Shown here: positions 36,289 through 51,384 of the stretch, piece after piece | Layout: each line of letters opens with the position of its first letter | Position numbering within the stretch: position 1 is the first letter of the stretch | Source of the DNA: Eremophila alpestris peregrina | Lineage: Eukaryota; Chordata; Aves; Passeriformes; Alaudidae | Direction of reading: 5' to 3' | DNA length: 64,000 bases | NCBI GenBank assembly: GCA_009792885.1 | Contig: WMCF01000014.1 | Location: 15,326,049 to 15,390,048 of the forward strand | Translations under genes and position numbers: made by a program | The notes under the pieces: model-generated | Told to the model about the DNA's origin: nothing | Database searches by the model: none | Seen by the model: the letters and a program-made list of their open reading frames with translations, nothing else

Positions 36289-39200
36289 GAAATGGCTTCA
36301 AAAATTCAGAGGGGAAAAATGTCACCCACCCATCACTCCTAGGTCTGGAAATAAACTGTGACTCATTTTTCCAAGTGGCTCCCTTCTCAAGGGGGTCCAA
36401 ACACATTAGTTCTGTAATAGGAGTGATATTTTTTTAAAGAAAAAAAGTTGATTTCTTCTGAATACAGTGACAGGTATATGCAAAAAAAAAATCTTTAAAA
36501 GCTTATTTAAAAAAAAGGTAATTTTAAAAACAGAAAAAAATTCATGTGTGTGCAAACCAGTCCTATCCCAAGAAGACAGGCAGAGGACACCAATCAGTGC
36601 CCCAGACCATTTCATCTAAGAACTGAACAAAGTTATACATATCATTGCAAACATTATTCATGTTTGAAGAAAAGTATGAATAATAAATATCATATTGGGA
36701 TTTTTGCCCCCCTATCATCTCTTTCCTTAGAAAGACAAAACAAGAAATCCCACTGTACCACCACTTATTTCTAGCAAATGTCTTAAAAATTGTTTAAGTT
36801 AAATGTGGATGCATATCCTTCTACTCCCTGAAATGGGAAGGCACTGCCTGCACAGCTCACCCCGTTCTGGCCAGCGAGAAATCCCTGACATGGGTTTGTA
36901 ACCACACTCAGCAAATGCAGTTCAAGCAGTAACTCCCAGTGACTAACATCCTGTGTGGATCAGAATTAGCATTACTGTGGTGAAAGGTACTGTATTTTAT
37001 TACCCATGGCTGAGCTCTTTAAACCACTCAGTGAGTTGCATTTTAAGCATGTTAATCCATTGATAGATGAGAGATTTATGCTGGAAAATCCTATTATGCT
37101 GGGGGAAGGAGCAGCTTGGTAGGTTTTTTGTGCACTGACTGGAGAAAACTCCACACAGCCTGAGGGTGAAGAAGGATGAGATTAAAAGATCTCCTCTGAG
37201 AGGCACTTTGCATGTCAGATACGAAAAATGTAAAGCAGGCAGAGACAGCATTGTAAATAACAGTGGTTATTACCAGTTGGGCCAAAATGCAAGTAGTAAA
37301 TTCAAGATTCTGGTGTGGGATAGATGCCAAGTGACACAAAGAAGAGTCCACAAGTATCAACTTTCAAGTGAGGATGACAGAGAAGTCCAAACACTTACAT
37401 TATTTTTAGTCAAGAAACATTTTATACCAAGCCAACTACCATTTGCTTTTAGGAAAGTGAAGCAAAGACTTTGACATCCTAAAAATTATTTACTGTAGCT
37501 CTCAGTTTCTCTTACGAGTTGCATCTTATTTTGTGCCTTGACCTTTCCATTTCTGTACCTACATCCTTGCACTACATTCACTTACACTCGTCCTTAGACA
37601 TTTGACCCAGCTCCTCCTTTTTTGTTGGTTCCTTCCTAGTTTTGAGGTCAAGGAAAAGCTTGCAATTTCCACTGCCTGTCTTTGCAAGGTGGGAGAGTTT
37701 GCATTTGAGCCCTTTGCATAGTTTTGACAAGGAAACAAACTTCTCTTCTTATGAAGGCTGCTGGTTTTACCCTCTCTCCCACTCCTTATGAACGCCATTA
37801 CATCACAGTCACTCACCCAAACTGCCTCCTGTAATTAAACTTTTGACCTCCCTTATGAAAAACACTGCTCATTAACTCCTTCTAAGAGCATGCTGAAGAG
37901 ACAGTCTCTACCCCTGACTGCCCTTCTAAACAGATGACTCAGTAGTTAATCCTCCTACTCCTTGGTACACAGCTAATTCTTATGTTTTGTGAGACTGTGG
38001 TGCTGTTCAAAGGACATCCAATTTCCATCATCTGGCTGAGGACCACAGCGCCTGCCCACCTGACCTGTTCCTGCCACACCATCAAAGGAGTCCAGCCCAA
38101 GCATTCAGATGTCCAACACCTCCCTCACTGCAATCCAAAACCTGGCTTAGATGCTGTGAAAGAGCTTGATAACAGTAATATATCCAACCTGGAACAGTTA
38201 CAAAATGCAGTCATGGCCGGGAATTATTTCAGGTTATTATCCATGGTCTGTTTCCTGTACAATGTACACACTTTGAAGATGCAGAAGCCACAACTCTCTG
38301 TGCTGCCTGTGGGTCTCAGCCACTGGGCTACAGCACAACACTTTCCCCCTCATTTGTTCTTCTGCTGGTCTCCAGAACTCGTGGTCTCTGCTGTAAAAGG
38401 GGTTCAGCTCTGAGCTGCAGGCAAATATGATACCACTCCTCATCCCAGCCCAGCAACAAGGGCAACTCTTTGGACAGCTGGAAGTTGCAGACTTGTAACC
38501 CCAGGCTGACAAGAGAAACTAACTCAGATCTCTCACACTTCCGATGAGAGCTCTAAGCTATACCCAGGTCTTGCACTCAGCAGTGGCATCTTAAAAATAA
38601 ATTTTGACACATTCTCTGAAGAAGACTTACAAGGCACCTGCCACAAGAGGTTGGGCCCAGGCCGTAGATTCTTTTACACTTACAGTTCTTCAGCTGCAGC
38701 AAATCCTCAGACATTTGCCTCAGGCCTTCTCTGTCTCCCTGGAAATCCTGATTTCAACTGTCTCATCTAAAAACAGCAGCAGGATTGCAGAGAAGCATGC
38801 TGGCTAGCACTCCTCACCTTGCTCATTCTGAGCAGCTCCCAGTCAGAACCCGGTTTCTCTGATCCTCTGTTCTGAAATTCCTGAGTACCCCACAGGGCAC
38901 CTAGGAAATAACTGGGGTGACAAGGGCAGTAAGACTGTTACTGGGTGATCCAAAACTTTAACTCTCATCATCCACATATCCAGCTAGGCACTTTCCACTT
39001 TCCTTCCAGAAAGAAGCAAGGAAGCATCATTATAGACAGACAGTGAGAGCTGATATATTTAATTTTCCTTCCTCCTTTTTTAAGAACTGACAGAAACCCA
39101 CAAATGCTGTCTGAAGCCAGCATTTCTTTTACACTCAGTGGGACTGAGAAGAGACTTGTTATGTTTTACTCATGGTACAAAAGAAAAGAAAGGAGAGCAT

Positions 39201-42200
39201 GAAAAAATTCTGGCTATAATCCAAACCACTATATTTTGGAAAGGACATTGCAAACAGACAATGCTCTTCATCTCCACTCCTTCAGGCCCATGACCTAGGA
39301 ATTTCTCAAACTCGGAGTTACTTTTATGTATCTGCTCAGCCCTGTCACTGCACTACTTCAGCATCTCTCAAACATTCCTATCTGGTCTTCACACTGACCT
39401 GTACCCAAACATTGTCACTTTTTCCTTTTTAGCCCATGCAAGATGGGAGCAAAACCTTCTGGAGGGTCTTGAACCTCTTCTGAAAATATCACCCCAGCCT
39501 ATACCAATCAAGTTACTATCTTCCAATGAAATCCATTTTTGACATCCCATGGCTCGTACAGTGCCTTCTCTTGGCCACATCTAGACTAATGTCAGTTCAT
39601 TAAAGCCATTCCTCTTAGTAACTGACTCTTCCTAAAGGCCCAGCACGAGTCTTCTAGTCAAGAAAAAGTAATCAGTCAACTTTCATGTGAGAGGGGGAAA
39701 ATGTCAAATCTTAATCACATATAAAAAGGCTGAAAGCCTGACTCACACAAACCTTGAAGATTCATACAAAGAACTTTTGTTTTTAAAAGCTCAGTGGAGC
39801 TTTCAGTACTTGATGGGGGACAATCAGAACACCTGAGATTAGAGTTCAAGTCTCTGATCTACATCAACATTATCCTTCTCTCCCCTTAGTCATCTTCTCT
39901 AGTTTGAAGGCAAGCACTTGCATTGGTTTTCTTTGCCTTATTTTGTGTAGCTTCACAATCTTCTAAAATCTTCTATGTTGGGTCTCTGTTTTGTCACATC
40001 AGGTTCATGTTTTTTCCCTCCCATCAGGATTATTCCTCCTTCTCAATAACACTACACATAAGTGGGCTGACATTTTTTCAGCACTATCCTGCCCATTCAG
40101 GGCTTCTCACCTATATTCCACAATGTCCCCCAACACACTCACAAGCATCAGCAACTGCTCTATGCTTCCCCTTTGGGTTCTGCAGGGTCTACTCTTACCT
40201 CCTCACTAAAGATAATTAGCAATTGCATGGTTAAGAAACAAATGTGAGTCACAACTACTTCAGAAAAATCTGACACAAATGCACTAGTATATATGAAAAA
40301 GTCAAACAATCCAGACTCTATTTCTTAATACCTTGCCTTTCTCATTAATGTGCTGTTTCCCTGATTTTACAGCCTTTGGTTTAAGGGAACCTTTGAATAC
40401 CACTTAGCACAGTGGTCCTCACCAGACATAATTAGCAATACCACATATCGTGACCATTCTGTGACCCTTAAAGAGCAGCAATTTAAAAGTTACAATTTAT
40501 TCTGAAAGTTTTACCTCTGGTGCTAACAACACACAGGACAATAAGAATGAAAAGCTAAATCAAAATATTCATACCCTAGGCACTTTCTGTGCAGCTGACA
40601 GCCTTTGCTGTGCTATCTGCAGTGTAATTTGCTTTGGACACAGCTTCAGTTTATGGGAGTCTTACAATGAAGAAAAAAAAAATTTAGAGAAAAATGCAGT
40701 TATATAAACCCACAAAATTAGGTTGACCTTTACCTCATCTTTGAGAATTTCCACCGTCCTACAAAAGGATGCAGAGTTGTTTACATCAGTTGTGCTGCAC
40801 TGATACCAGCCCTGTCAACATTTTAATTTGTGTGTTTATACCTAAATATGCCTGGATACACATCCATGCCTCTTCCTCACAGCACAGCTGATGTTACAAG
40901 CATGAAAAAGAAAGCAAAATTATAAAAGCAAGCAGGGGAGAACAAAGATTTTTTTGTTCTAATACAGAGGAAGTTTTAGCAAGTATCTGTGAACAAGGCT
41001 CCAACTGTTGGGCTCAGAAATTGCTGGTGAATGCCAGCTGAGCTGGCAAATCCTCATGGAGCAGTATAGCTCAACTCAGCCATCTCTGAGCATCACTGCA
41101 GAATGAGTGTAACCAACCTGTACACAGCCAGAAAGCAAACTTCCACCCCAGTCCCTCCAACAAAAAAAAAAGCGTGCAGAAGACTCTGGACTTCTCTTCC
41201 AAAGCAAGGACATTTCTTGAGGTTCTCCAGATGGAAAATGCTTTTGAGGCAATCTTGCAGCAGGTACACATGCAACCCTCCTACCACTGTATCTTGTGCA
41301 ACATACGTGAACCAAATTCTCTGCTTCCCAAGTCCTGCTGAGAGAAAGCACCGGGTCTCTGCTCCTGGGGTAGACTGGTAGTAGGCCAGGAAGATTAGGA
41401 GAAGAAAAATAGACAACCACCACACATATGCCAATATTGCTACAAGAGCAGGGCACTTAACTTAAGGCTAGATATATCTAAATCAAGGTAGTTACAGCAC
41501 TATATTCCCCCTGTAAAGATTGGCTTCCCCAAAAACATCACTATTGCAACTCCCTACTATGTTACTGCTACTCTCTTGGTGTTCAGTATACAAGTCTCTC
41601 TCTTTTCTATTCCAATGTATTGACTGTTCTTCTTAGTCACTGTGTCCATGAGACTGTCTCAACAGCAGGCAAAAGCAGCAATTAGCTGACTTATGACCAG
41701 TGAAGGAAGACAGCCTAATAACTAGGCAGATCATGGGGCTTGGAAAGCCACTGGAATAAGACAGCTGTGGCCCAAAGGATTCAGTGCTACAGAAATAAGC
41801 TCTGTATTTGAAAGTGGAGTGAAAGCAGCATAAACACCTTTAGAAGCCATGCGACTCAGAATGAGCATGGACCTCAGGAGGAAATCCTCCTCTAAAGTTG
41901 CAGCAGTGGTTGTGAAATGGGAAGCCCAGGGAATGCCACAGCAGAGTTCTGATGACTCTGGGCAGCCTATGCTTTCACTACAAATACTCCCAATTCTGCT
42001 CACCTCCTACACCTGGAGCATCAAAAACCCCAGAGCAAGTCAAACTAAAGAAGTGCCCCAACCCTTCACCCTCAAGCAGAGCTGTGAAATCAGGCCTTCG
42101 CTGCCAACTGTGCAATGATGGAGGCGGCTGATAAGAGATAAGCTCACTCTTCTTTTGGCCAGATACGCCTTCCTATGCTAACTATAGAAAGAGGCTTCTT

Positions 42201-43899
42201 TTTCTGACAGCGAGATAAGCAGGAATGATGAGAATGTCACAGCAAGAAGAACATGTAGTACCAAGTTTCTATTTTTACAATAATTTTAACAATATTTTAC
42301 ACTATCATCTGCATAGTTTATTGAAGGTATCACCCACAGCCCTAGCAGGCAGTACACAAAGGCCTCCAAAAAAGACTAAAATGGAGTAAGATAAGCATTG
42401 CAGAGCAGGCAGCCTTGACTCTAAAATTCTTGTAGTTGGGAGTTATGAACTTTATGAACGAAAACAGTTTAATTTATTTTGAATAGTACTGAAACTTATT
42501 CTTTGCAGCTTTAGTCTCAGAAGATATCAAGACTACTATATTAGAAACAATATGCCCTTTTTCATTTAAAGGCTGTAATTAAAGAAATGAATAAAAGTTC
42601 TTCTAAACATTACATTAGACCAGATTCAGTTTGACTCAGATTCTACTGTGCCAGAGATTACAATGCCAGGTTGCAAGTATAATGCAGCAAGTTACTCCCA
42701 GAAACTCTGGAAATGGCTGACAGGTAAGACTTTACCACCTTTTGAACCACAGATCTCTGAGAAAAACTCTGGTAAGTGATCCCTCTCTTTTTCAGCCTTG
42801 TCTGAGCTGGACTTGCCTGAGACCCTATATCTTATCTTGTGAAGACACCACACAAAAAAGGCATTTGTGATTTTTTTTTTCAGACACCAGTCAGACATGC
42901 ATAAATGCGCAAGTATGTACACAACACAAAGCTAAACACTCTTCATAAAAATACAAACTCATCTCCTCATTTAGGATTTTTGGGGGCAAGTTTAATCCTT
43001 GTTTCCTAGGTAACCCACCACCAGCCAAGACAAATTCTGGCCCCCACACTGGTCCTAGTAATCTAGCATCCAAACAGAAGAATGCCTTGTGCATCTGCCT
43101 CCTTTGCTAAGTGTGATGTGGCCTGCTAAACATCTCTTGGCCATTACCTCAGTTAACCTCAGAATAATCCATTTTATTATCAATAGTTGAATACTTTAAA
43201 GCTATCACAAGCATGGAGGAAATTGCAGGATGCTTTCACCTCTTTTTTTCACTCACTCTCTCCTCTGCCCAGTCCCTACTACACATAAGAAAATGTCAGA
43301 CAAGTTTTCTTTAATTATCTGAACTGCATTACAAAGATACTAATATCTCAAAATGATGGCAGTCTACTCCATTACACAGAGCTTGCTTTCAAATATCTAT
43401 TATAGTTAATAATAATAATAGGGTAGGCTGGTGAAAAAGAATAATGTTTTCAAAAAAAAAATTGTATTTCTCGATTTTTGTTCTATGCTGGAATAAAGAC
43501 TGGGAAATCTGAGGGAGGATGAAGAGAGGCAAATATACATATGGGATTTGTGGAATCAGTTCAAACTTTTAAGGTCTCTGATTCGAATTAAGGACCTTCC
43601 ACCTAAGGTTTTCGATGTCCTATGGTAGCAGGTTGTGAAGCTATTACTCACTCAGGTCTGGAAGCATCTCCTACATCTGACCAATTTTGACCAAATGCAT
43701 TAAAATAATTTATGTATCTGTGTTTGTGAAGACGTGACCATTCACTGTGACAAACCTTTATCACCAACAATCACAAATTTCTGGCCAGCAGCAGCAAAAA
43801 AGTCTCAACTTGTAACTTCTCATTTGCTACCACAAACATCATTTATGTGTACTGGAACTTAAAAGTGTAAAGGTGACTATGGAAATTCATCTGCTATTA

Positions 43900-43917
43900 A
43901 ATATATATATATATATA
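43900..43917. repeat. (AT)n microsatellite
   Basis: An uninterrupted AT dinucleotide run of about 18 bases in intronic DNA. It is likely to vary in length between individuals. Confidence 0.9.
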
Positions 43918-46900
43918 GGTAGATGAAGTTGGCAGTAATTCCAAACTCCATGCAACTTTCTAGAGAAAAGGGAATAAAAGGATTTCTGGTAGCAGGTTTT
44001 CCAGAACTTCCGTGCCTGCAGTGTCCCCTCACAACCATTAAATCAAAACTCATTCTATTTACAACAAATCTACACAGATCTAAATTACTGTATATGGACC
44101 CCAAACAGCAGGAATTTCCACTGCACTAGGCAGAAAGAATTTACAGGACAGGAGACCAGTAGAGAGTTTCACCTGAGAGCTTGCAGACTGCCTTACTGAT
44201 TACAGCACTTGTAACTGGAGGAGCCAAGCGAGACAGAGCTTCCCTGAAATAGGACTTCCCCTTCAACTACCCAACTGTTTGGTTTGACCAGAGATAAATC
44301 CCTTTTTTTGACAAGAGCTGTGTTTTTTATGTAAGGTGCACTTCTGAATACCACATTTTCTGAACACCTTGTGCCTGCAGTTCAGTGCTCCAAAGCTAAC
44401 AAACCTTCAAGACACAGACCAAAAGGTAGTTGACTTAAGTAAACTACATGGCTCTGTCATGAAGAGTTTGGTGGTGACATAGGTGTGCATTCACAAATTG
44501 TTTGCATTTCCCAGCAGAAGTTTAAGCTTCTCTTATCCCCCTCAATTTTTAATGGGATAACTCTTTAGCTCCCTGAAGCATTTCCTACTGAAGCCACAAA
44601 ATGTGTACTTTTTTCTTTCTTTTTTCAAGGCTTTACACACACAAAAAAAGAACAAGCCTGCATTTTAAGCAAGATTGGTTCACTTATTTGGTTCAAAACA
44701 TAATCCCACAAACTGTTTTGTCAGTACAACTGAGGGGGCAAAAATGAGTGGGGGGAAAAAGAGGATCAAGAATATCTTCAGCATTGCTGCTAAGCATCCT
44801 GGCAACCGGCCATTGCTAGAGGCAAAAGACTTCAGCTATTATGCCTCTTTACAAATATTTTTACTTTTAAAAAGGACACCAAAAGATCTCCAAACCAAAG
44901 CAGGCAGAAGTGAGTGCACTGGAAGTGCTCACCAGAGAGACTTTGCCACCACAGGGCACCATCCTTTTATCCCTGGCCAAGGGATTCTGGGATTTGCCCT
45001 CCACTGCTGTTGTCCCTTTCACATTGTGTACTCAGGAGTGCAGGGGATGAGGAGAATGATGACCTCATAAACAATGAGCTGCGAAAACAACCCTCTCCAC
45101 AAAATCCTCTTTATGTTTCTGAGTTCTGCTGTGAAGAAATAGTGAATTTCTTTAAAGAATGATCAGTTCTATAACATCTACTGTACACAAAAATTAAAGG
45201 AGGAACTTGTGTACAAGACTATTTTAAGCTATTTCCATATTAAGTTTGCTCTATTCCCTAAGTGCAGTTACTTGTTCTACTACAACCTACTCTCAACAGG
45301 GGGTGAAGAAAAGCATTAGGGAGTAAATAGTTTCTCTGAAGACACAGTAAAAAATCTAAGGCAAAAGACATTTTGTTAAAATAACTTCTCCTGTAAAATA
45401 ACTTCTACATCCCAAGGGGTGCAAAGATAAGGGCAGCAGTGGAAAACACTGACATAGGCAAGGAGTCACTGCAAGTTTGTCATAGTTTGTACAAATGGAC
45501 AATAATAATAGGGGAGATGGGAAGCAGAGAATTTCAAGACCAACAACTGTTTTTTTCCAAAGGCTATACAAACTGGAGATAAGGAGGGGAAAAAAATTTA
45601 CCTAGCAACAACTGCAGTTTGTGACACTTATAAAGCAACCTACTAAAAAGCCACTTTAAGAAAGGAGAGGATGGCATAGTTTTTATTATCATAGAGATAA
45701 ATGTCAAGTTTTAAAGGTTAGCTACGCATACACAAAAAAACCCTGCAAACTTGCAAGGGCTACTGAAGTGTGTCTAACACAAAGTAGTCTATGTATTTTA
45801 GAAACAGCAGCACTGATCCTGATTTTGATGGGAAAAAAATCCTGACACTCATACCTTACACAAAGAAACAGAGATGTTCTGAATATTTTAAATGTTCCAT
45901 CTCCCAAATTCTCTTCAGACTTCTGAGTTGCAATGGGTAATAGTAAAAAAGACAGCTTTAAGCAGCTTTTAAAATAAAAAATGTTTCAACGAAATACTCA
46001 GGATCTGTCTTCCTTTCACAGATTTCTGTTTCTCCATGGAATTGGTCAGGATGAACAAGACCCTTTTTTGTAAGCCTACAACACAAGTAAAAATAAATCT
46101 GTCAGAACTGAATTCTGGGATTTGGATTCTTTCCCCCACCCATGGGAGGGGACATAGGATCCTAATGCAGAGATGTAATGCATACTGATCACAGAGCAGA
46201 GCAAACAGAAAGCAGGACATACAATAAATGCTTCTGAAAGGAGACCTTCATAACTTCAGGAATAATGGTGGTATAGTTGTTTCCTCCACATGGAGGGAAA
46301 CATGCTGTTTACTGGCAATCCAAGTATTTGGAGGAAGACTCTGTACACCCTGCCCCCACCAGAAATTCATGATTCACCTTTTCTGCTGCAGATTTGAGAT
46401 GATATAGGAAGCAGCTTCTCACAAAGAGCTAAGTTATATCCTTTCTTCCCAACCTCGCTCAGTGTTTTATGTCATCTCCTCCTACAGAGACTGCACACCA
46501 TTCTCTTAGATAAAAGATAACATTCTGAAGCTAAAAACATTTGCTCTGAAGCATAAAACATAATCAAATTTTGAAAGATGATTATGCGCCCTTCTAATGA
46601 GGCCTATATTTGCCAGCTTATTAACATCATTTAAATCACTACTGCATAGCTTTAATGAGTCAAATACTACATCTGAAGAATTACTGGCTGGTGGACTGGA
46701 CCCAGATCTTAGAAGGCTTTGTCTGCTTCTGCAAGAACAATTTTTCTACTTTTTCAGTTTTGCTTAGTAAAAATATCTCATTTATTCTAACAACAAGAAA
46801 CTGATTGGAGCTGAGTAACATCTGCTTTGTTCTTGGGTCTTTGAATAGTGACTGAAGTAAAAAAGAATGAGAAAAAATATTAATTTTACTAAAAATCTAT

Positions 46901-48399
46901 CTGAAAATAGTATCATTTGTCTTCTAAAAAGAAACATTTCCACAAAATGAACCTTCAGAACAAACACTGCAGTTCATTTACCTTTTTATAATTTGTCATT
47001 TTGCACTTCTACTTTAAATCAATTTTCAACCCAAAGAGCTTACTATAAATCACAAGTAAAAGTACTGCAATATTTGATCATTTAATGTTTTCAGATGATA
47101 AAAGATGTAATTTAAACTGATCATTACTGAAATATAGTTATTCCATTTACATATATAACCACATGAACCAAACTTCCTTTAGTAAAGATACACAATAATT
47201 TATTTTATTCCCATATTTCTTGCTTGGTAATTTAAATCATTATTTGCAAAGGCAGCTCCAACACTAACCTTTCTTTGCACAAAGAGAAAAAAACTTTTAC
47301 AATATAAGATTTCCTCATCCGCTTTAATGAAGTAGAGTGCTTGGAAGTGAAAGGGAAATGGTTTGAGCCTTGAAAGGTGAACAACTGTTGGTGGGACAAG
47401 ACCATTCCACCTTAATTTTCTCTGTTCCTTGACACAATGTCCTGTATAACCCTCCAGCAGTCCTGGTTGCAATCTGGAATGCTGTTGTAAGCCAGCACTG
47501 CTCTACACTGTACTGTCACACAATAAATGTCTAAATAATTTGCCCCAATATCTAATGCAATCTGAAATAATCTATATCAGGTGCATGCAACAGTAAAAAG
47601 TATCAAGCTGGAACGCAGGGGGAAGATGATGTACTGCCTGTCTCTGAAAGTTGACTGTCACATCTCAGTGCAGATGAGCATAGACACACAGGCCAAGCCT
47701 GCTCCACTGCAGCATTCCCATCAAACAGCCTTCACACTTACTGCCAAGGTCTGTGCCATTCCCCATAATAATGTCCACCTCCTCAGCACACAGGAACAGA
47801 ACTGACAAATAATTTGTCAACAAGTTTCTTCTCTTCAGCATTCATAAGTCACACTTTGGGCATCTGCCAAACATCAGAAGTGATAACTTGGCATCCACAC
47901 CAGAAGGGTGTTTGGTTTGGTCTTTGTTCTTCAGTACACCTTGGTTCATAAAAAATGATTCAAAAAATAAAAATAGATACAGCCAGCTGTGAACTTGCTA
48001 TTGCAAAAGAAAATCAGTAAGTAAGTAAAACTTCACGAGGCAGGCAGCTTTCCCTGATGCAGTGCTGATCTCAGCACAACAGAAGGCAGTATTCATCTCA
48101 TCAGACTTGAGATACAGAGTCCAACCCACCAGACTGAGCCTCAAATTCAGGTCCTTTGCAATTCATGGGGAGATACTGGCTTGCCTTCAGGTTCTGCAGG
48201 CCACTCAGCAAGTCATGGATAGAACCAGACAGGATGCCTTTTCCATATTCTATCTCTTCCATTTGTTATGGAAAACACTGAGATTTCAGATGTCTCTATA
48301 TCCCAAGTCAGGGAAAAAAATCACACTAACATTAAAAGATGGGGAATCTTTTAATCTGTACCTAAACACCCTAAGGGTTAGGATGTAGGCTTCAGGCTC

Positions 48400-48800
48400 C
48401 CACTGAGGGCTCTCTCTCCCCTGTTTGCAGCCTGGCTTACCAAAAAACCATCAAAGCCACCTTGCTCACACTAATATACTCAGAGTTTGTAACGTCAGCA
48501 GTTGTGGGTAGGGACACAGAAACCATGACTCGAGTCCTTTTGCTCATAAGGCAAACTGCCTGTTTTATTGTTCAGAACTTGCTCACATACGGAGTTCAAA
48601 ACTCCCAGCTCCAGACACTGATTTGTCTCGGTCTTAGCCCTGCCCAGCTCCCTGACCAGTGTTATGTCTGCTCTCTGGACTGACTATGATTGACTGAGGT
48701 CTCTGCACGAGCTCTCCAGGTCAGCCAAACTGGACTTGCTATGACCAGATTTATTTTGTCTTAGCTAAAGACTAGCTGTGACAGGAGTTATCTGTGCAAG
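48400..48800 (-). mobile_element. Possible degraded LTR, - strand
   Basis: Read on the - strand, there is a CTCCGTATGTGAGCAAG word where a decayed TATA box would sit (about 48585-48600). About 20-35 bases on comes AATAAA (tttatt at 48564-48569), and then a sequence with GAGTCATGGTTTCTGTGTCC. The spacing and the style of the text resemble short songbird ERV LTRs inserted antisense to +. No terminal repeats or target duplication were confirmed, so this is tentative and the borders are rough. Confidence 0.3.
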
Positions 48801-50884
48801 AAGTAGCCTCCACCTCAGTTTCTTGTATCCCATCCAAGTACCTTGATACACCTTTGCAGCCTGTGTAACTGGAGTGCTCAGCCTCTTTACAGGGCTGAAA
48901 ATATTTAGGGGCAGAGACAGACACAAACTAAACAGGCAATGAGGGCTAAACAGAGCAAACTGCATGCACCTTCTTGTGGTTGTAACAGGGGATCAAGAAC
49001 ACACAGGAAAGCACGAGCACCTATGCCCCCTGCCCTAATTCATCCTTGCTCAGCATTCACATGGGATACAGAGTACCTAGATTCTACTTCTTCATTTTCC
49101 TGCTTCAGAGATGGAACACAAAATAGAATTTCTCGTGTCATCTCTCAAAAGCAAACAGACAAGGAGAGTGGCTAAGATCTCTCTTCTCTCTCACTTGAAA
49201 CGTCCTCCTAGAGTTTGAAAATTCTTTCCCAATGAACCTTTGGTGCATCACTGCTTGTAAAGTGGGAGTGTAGAGTGGGGAGAAAATGGGAATCTTTTCA
49301 GAAAATAACACTGTGACAAATTGTTCAGTCCAGGATGGTCAGTGTACTGCACTACAGGCTAAAAGCATGACATTTTTGTCAAAATAGAAAAGGGTTTATT
49401 TTGTTTTCTGTTGATATGGCAATGAAAATGGCAAAGCACTGATGTTTCAGTGAGAAGTGCCTTTCAATCTCCAGCATAAGGAAATGTCTTGTTAAAATGG
49501 CATTATTTATAGGACCTTCAGAAGCATTGATTTATTAAATATATTCCCTATTTCTAGCTTACTAGAAACTAGTAACTTCATATTCCCAGTGATTTTCAAA
49601 AATTAAATAAAGCTAATAAAACATATAGGACATAAAACATAGTGAAAAAATCCATCAGGCTGTGTACAACAATCACGTTGTACCTTGAGCATGACCTACA
49701 CATACAGTTCATAGAGTAAATTATGACATCTTAGACATCCAATGTCACACCTGCCCCATGCAGCATTTTAAGTGGGACCAAGTGACTGCTGCCACACAGC
49801 TCAGCACTTCAGGTCACCTCATTGTCCATTCCTCCCACTGCATACAGCAGTGAATATGGTTATCTCAGCAGGCTCATTTTCAACAGAAGGCCCTAACAGA
49901 TCAAATGAGCAGCTTTCCCAAGTGACAGCATCTGCCTTTCCTAGGGAGCACAGTTGGAGAGTCAGAAGCAGAAAGTGAGTGCAAGCTATGCCCCATCTCC
50001 TGTACATGACAGAACTTCAATACTGGCAGATGTTGACTCTGATGACACACTCATTTGTTGGTTGATTCCATACCGCTTACATAAATGCAAAGATAAGGTT
50101 CTTTAAAAACTCATGAAATCTACAAAATCTGTATGTTCCAGAATCTATAACAAGATCGTAAAAAATGTGCTGCAACCAGAAGTTTTCTCCCTAGCAAGCT
50201 GTCTAGACAATCCATTATGTCTGAGGAGGCAGCATTGGGCAACAGTGCTTCTTTAAGCACACATCATGCCAGCCAGTCCTACAAGCCACTTAGGAAACTA
50301 AAAAAGCAAGCTATCAATATATCTGTGCTAACAATTAAAACCCCCTCAGCCTGAAAATTTATTCCGAAGTCTGTGGAGAGTTGAGTCACACTTTTAAAAT
50401 TTTTTCACTTATATCTTTTGCACTGTACTGGCAACTTGGTCATCATCTAGAAAATCATCGTTTCTCTTCTCACTTTTTTGCTTACAGAAACTGAAAGAGA
50501 GCTGGCAGGCAGCAAAGCAGGCCATCACCATGAAAGCAAGATAAATAATTGTCACCACAGCTCTAAACTCACCTCTTGCCGTCTTGTGTTGATAATGCTT
50601 TAATGTACTTTCACTGGTGACGTCTGCCCCCTACAGCTCCTCAGCCCTGCTAGCAAAGCTGAGGGAGTGAAGCAGTACCCAGGACCAGGAAAGCAGGAGT
50701 TTTGAGTAACTATCTATAGTTACTCAAGTGACACAAATAGGATGCACCTGGGGGTGTTGAGGGTGCAGGCTGATGTCTTTGCAAGGCTAGTCCATCATCT
50801 CTGAGAGATCATGGTACTAGGAGAGATTTTCTATTACTGGGGACAGGGGGAAGGAAAGGCAAAAAAATCACATCTATCTGAAAG

Positions 50885-51372
50885 GAGGTGATCAGGGAGC
50901 TACAGGCAAGTCACGATAACCTCATCCTTGGGATGGTTATAGAAGAAGTCCTCATGGAAGTCACTTCAAAACGCAGGAAGCGTAAGAACGTGACCAGGAC
51001 AGCCTGTGTGGCTTTACCAAGCACAAACTCCACTGACCAACCTGAGCTGTGAGATGACAACCTTCCAGTATGGGAAGGGAGCCTATCAGGAACTGCAGAG
51101 GGACTCTTCAGCAGCTGTAGTGAGAGGACAAGGAGTAAAAGGGTACAAACTGAAAGAGGGGAAAATTATGTTAGATATTAGGAAGAAATTTTTTACTGCG
51201 AGGGTGGTGAGACACTGGAACAGATTGCCCAGGCAGACTGTGGATGCCCCAAACCTGGCAAGTGTTCAAGGCCAGGCTGGATAAGCAACCTGGTCTAGTG
51301 GGACAGATCTTGCCCATTGCAGCAGGATTGGGACTGGATAGTCTTTGAGGTCCATTCCAACCCTTTAGAATT
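50885..51372 (+). mobile_element. CR1 LINE copy A (internally deleted 3' part)
   Basis: The copy starts with reverse-transcriptase-region text (gatcagggagctacaggcaa, then ctttaccaagcacaaactcc and ctgaccaacctgagc). It jumps to the 3' coding end and 3' UTR (gttagatattaggaagaaat, then gtgagacactggaacagatt, then gttcaaggccaggctggata). It closes with ttgaggtccattccaaccc and an attctatt-type tail. The frame is broken and no functional protein remains. Confidence 0.8.
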
Positions 51373-51384
51373 CTATTAATTCAA

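Noticed and set aside
37982..38413. 143-codon open frame on +
   Set aside because: No family resemblance or splice context; its length is within what chance gives in 64 kb on six frames.
44675..45070. 131-codon open frame on +
   Set aside because: Mixed composition without domain, intronic, no supporting signals.
50480..50560. Exon-like block after tttttgcttacag
   Set aside because: The acceptor-like tract is on + and SLC66A2 is on -. No donor or reading frame continues it, and no known protein is encoded.
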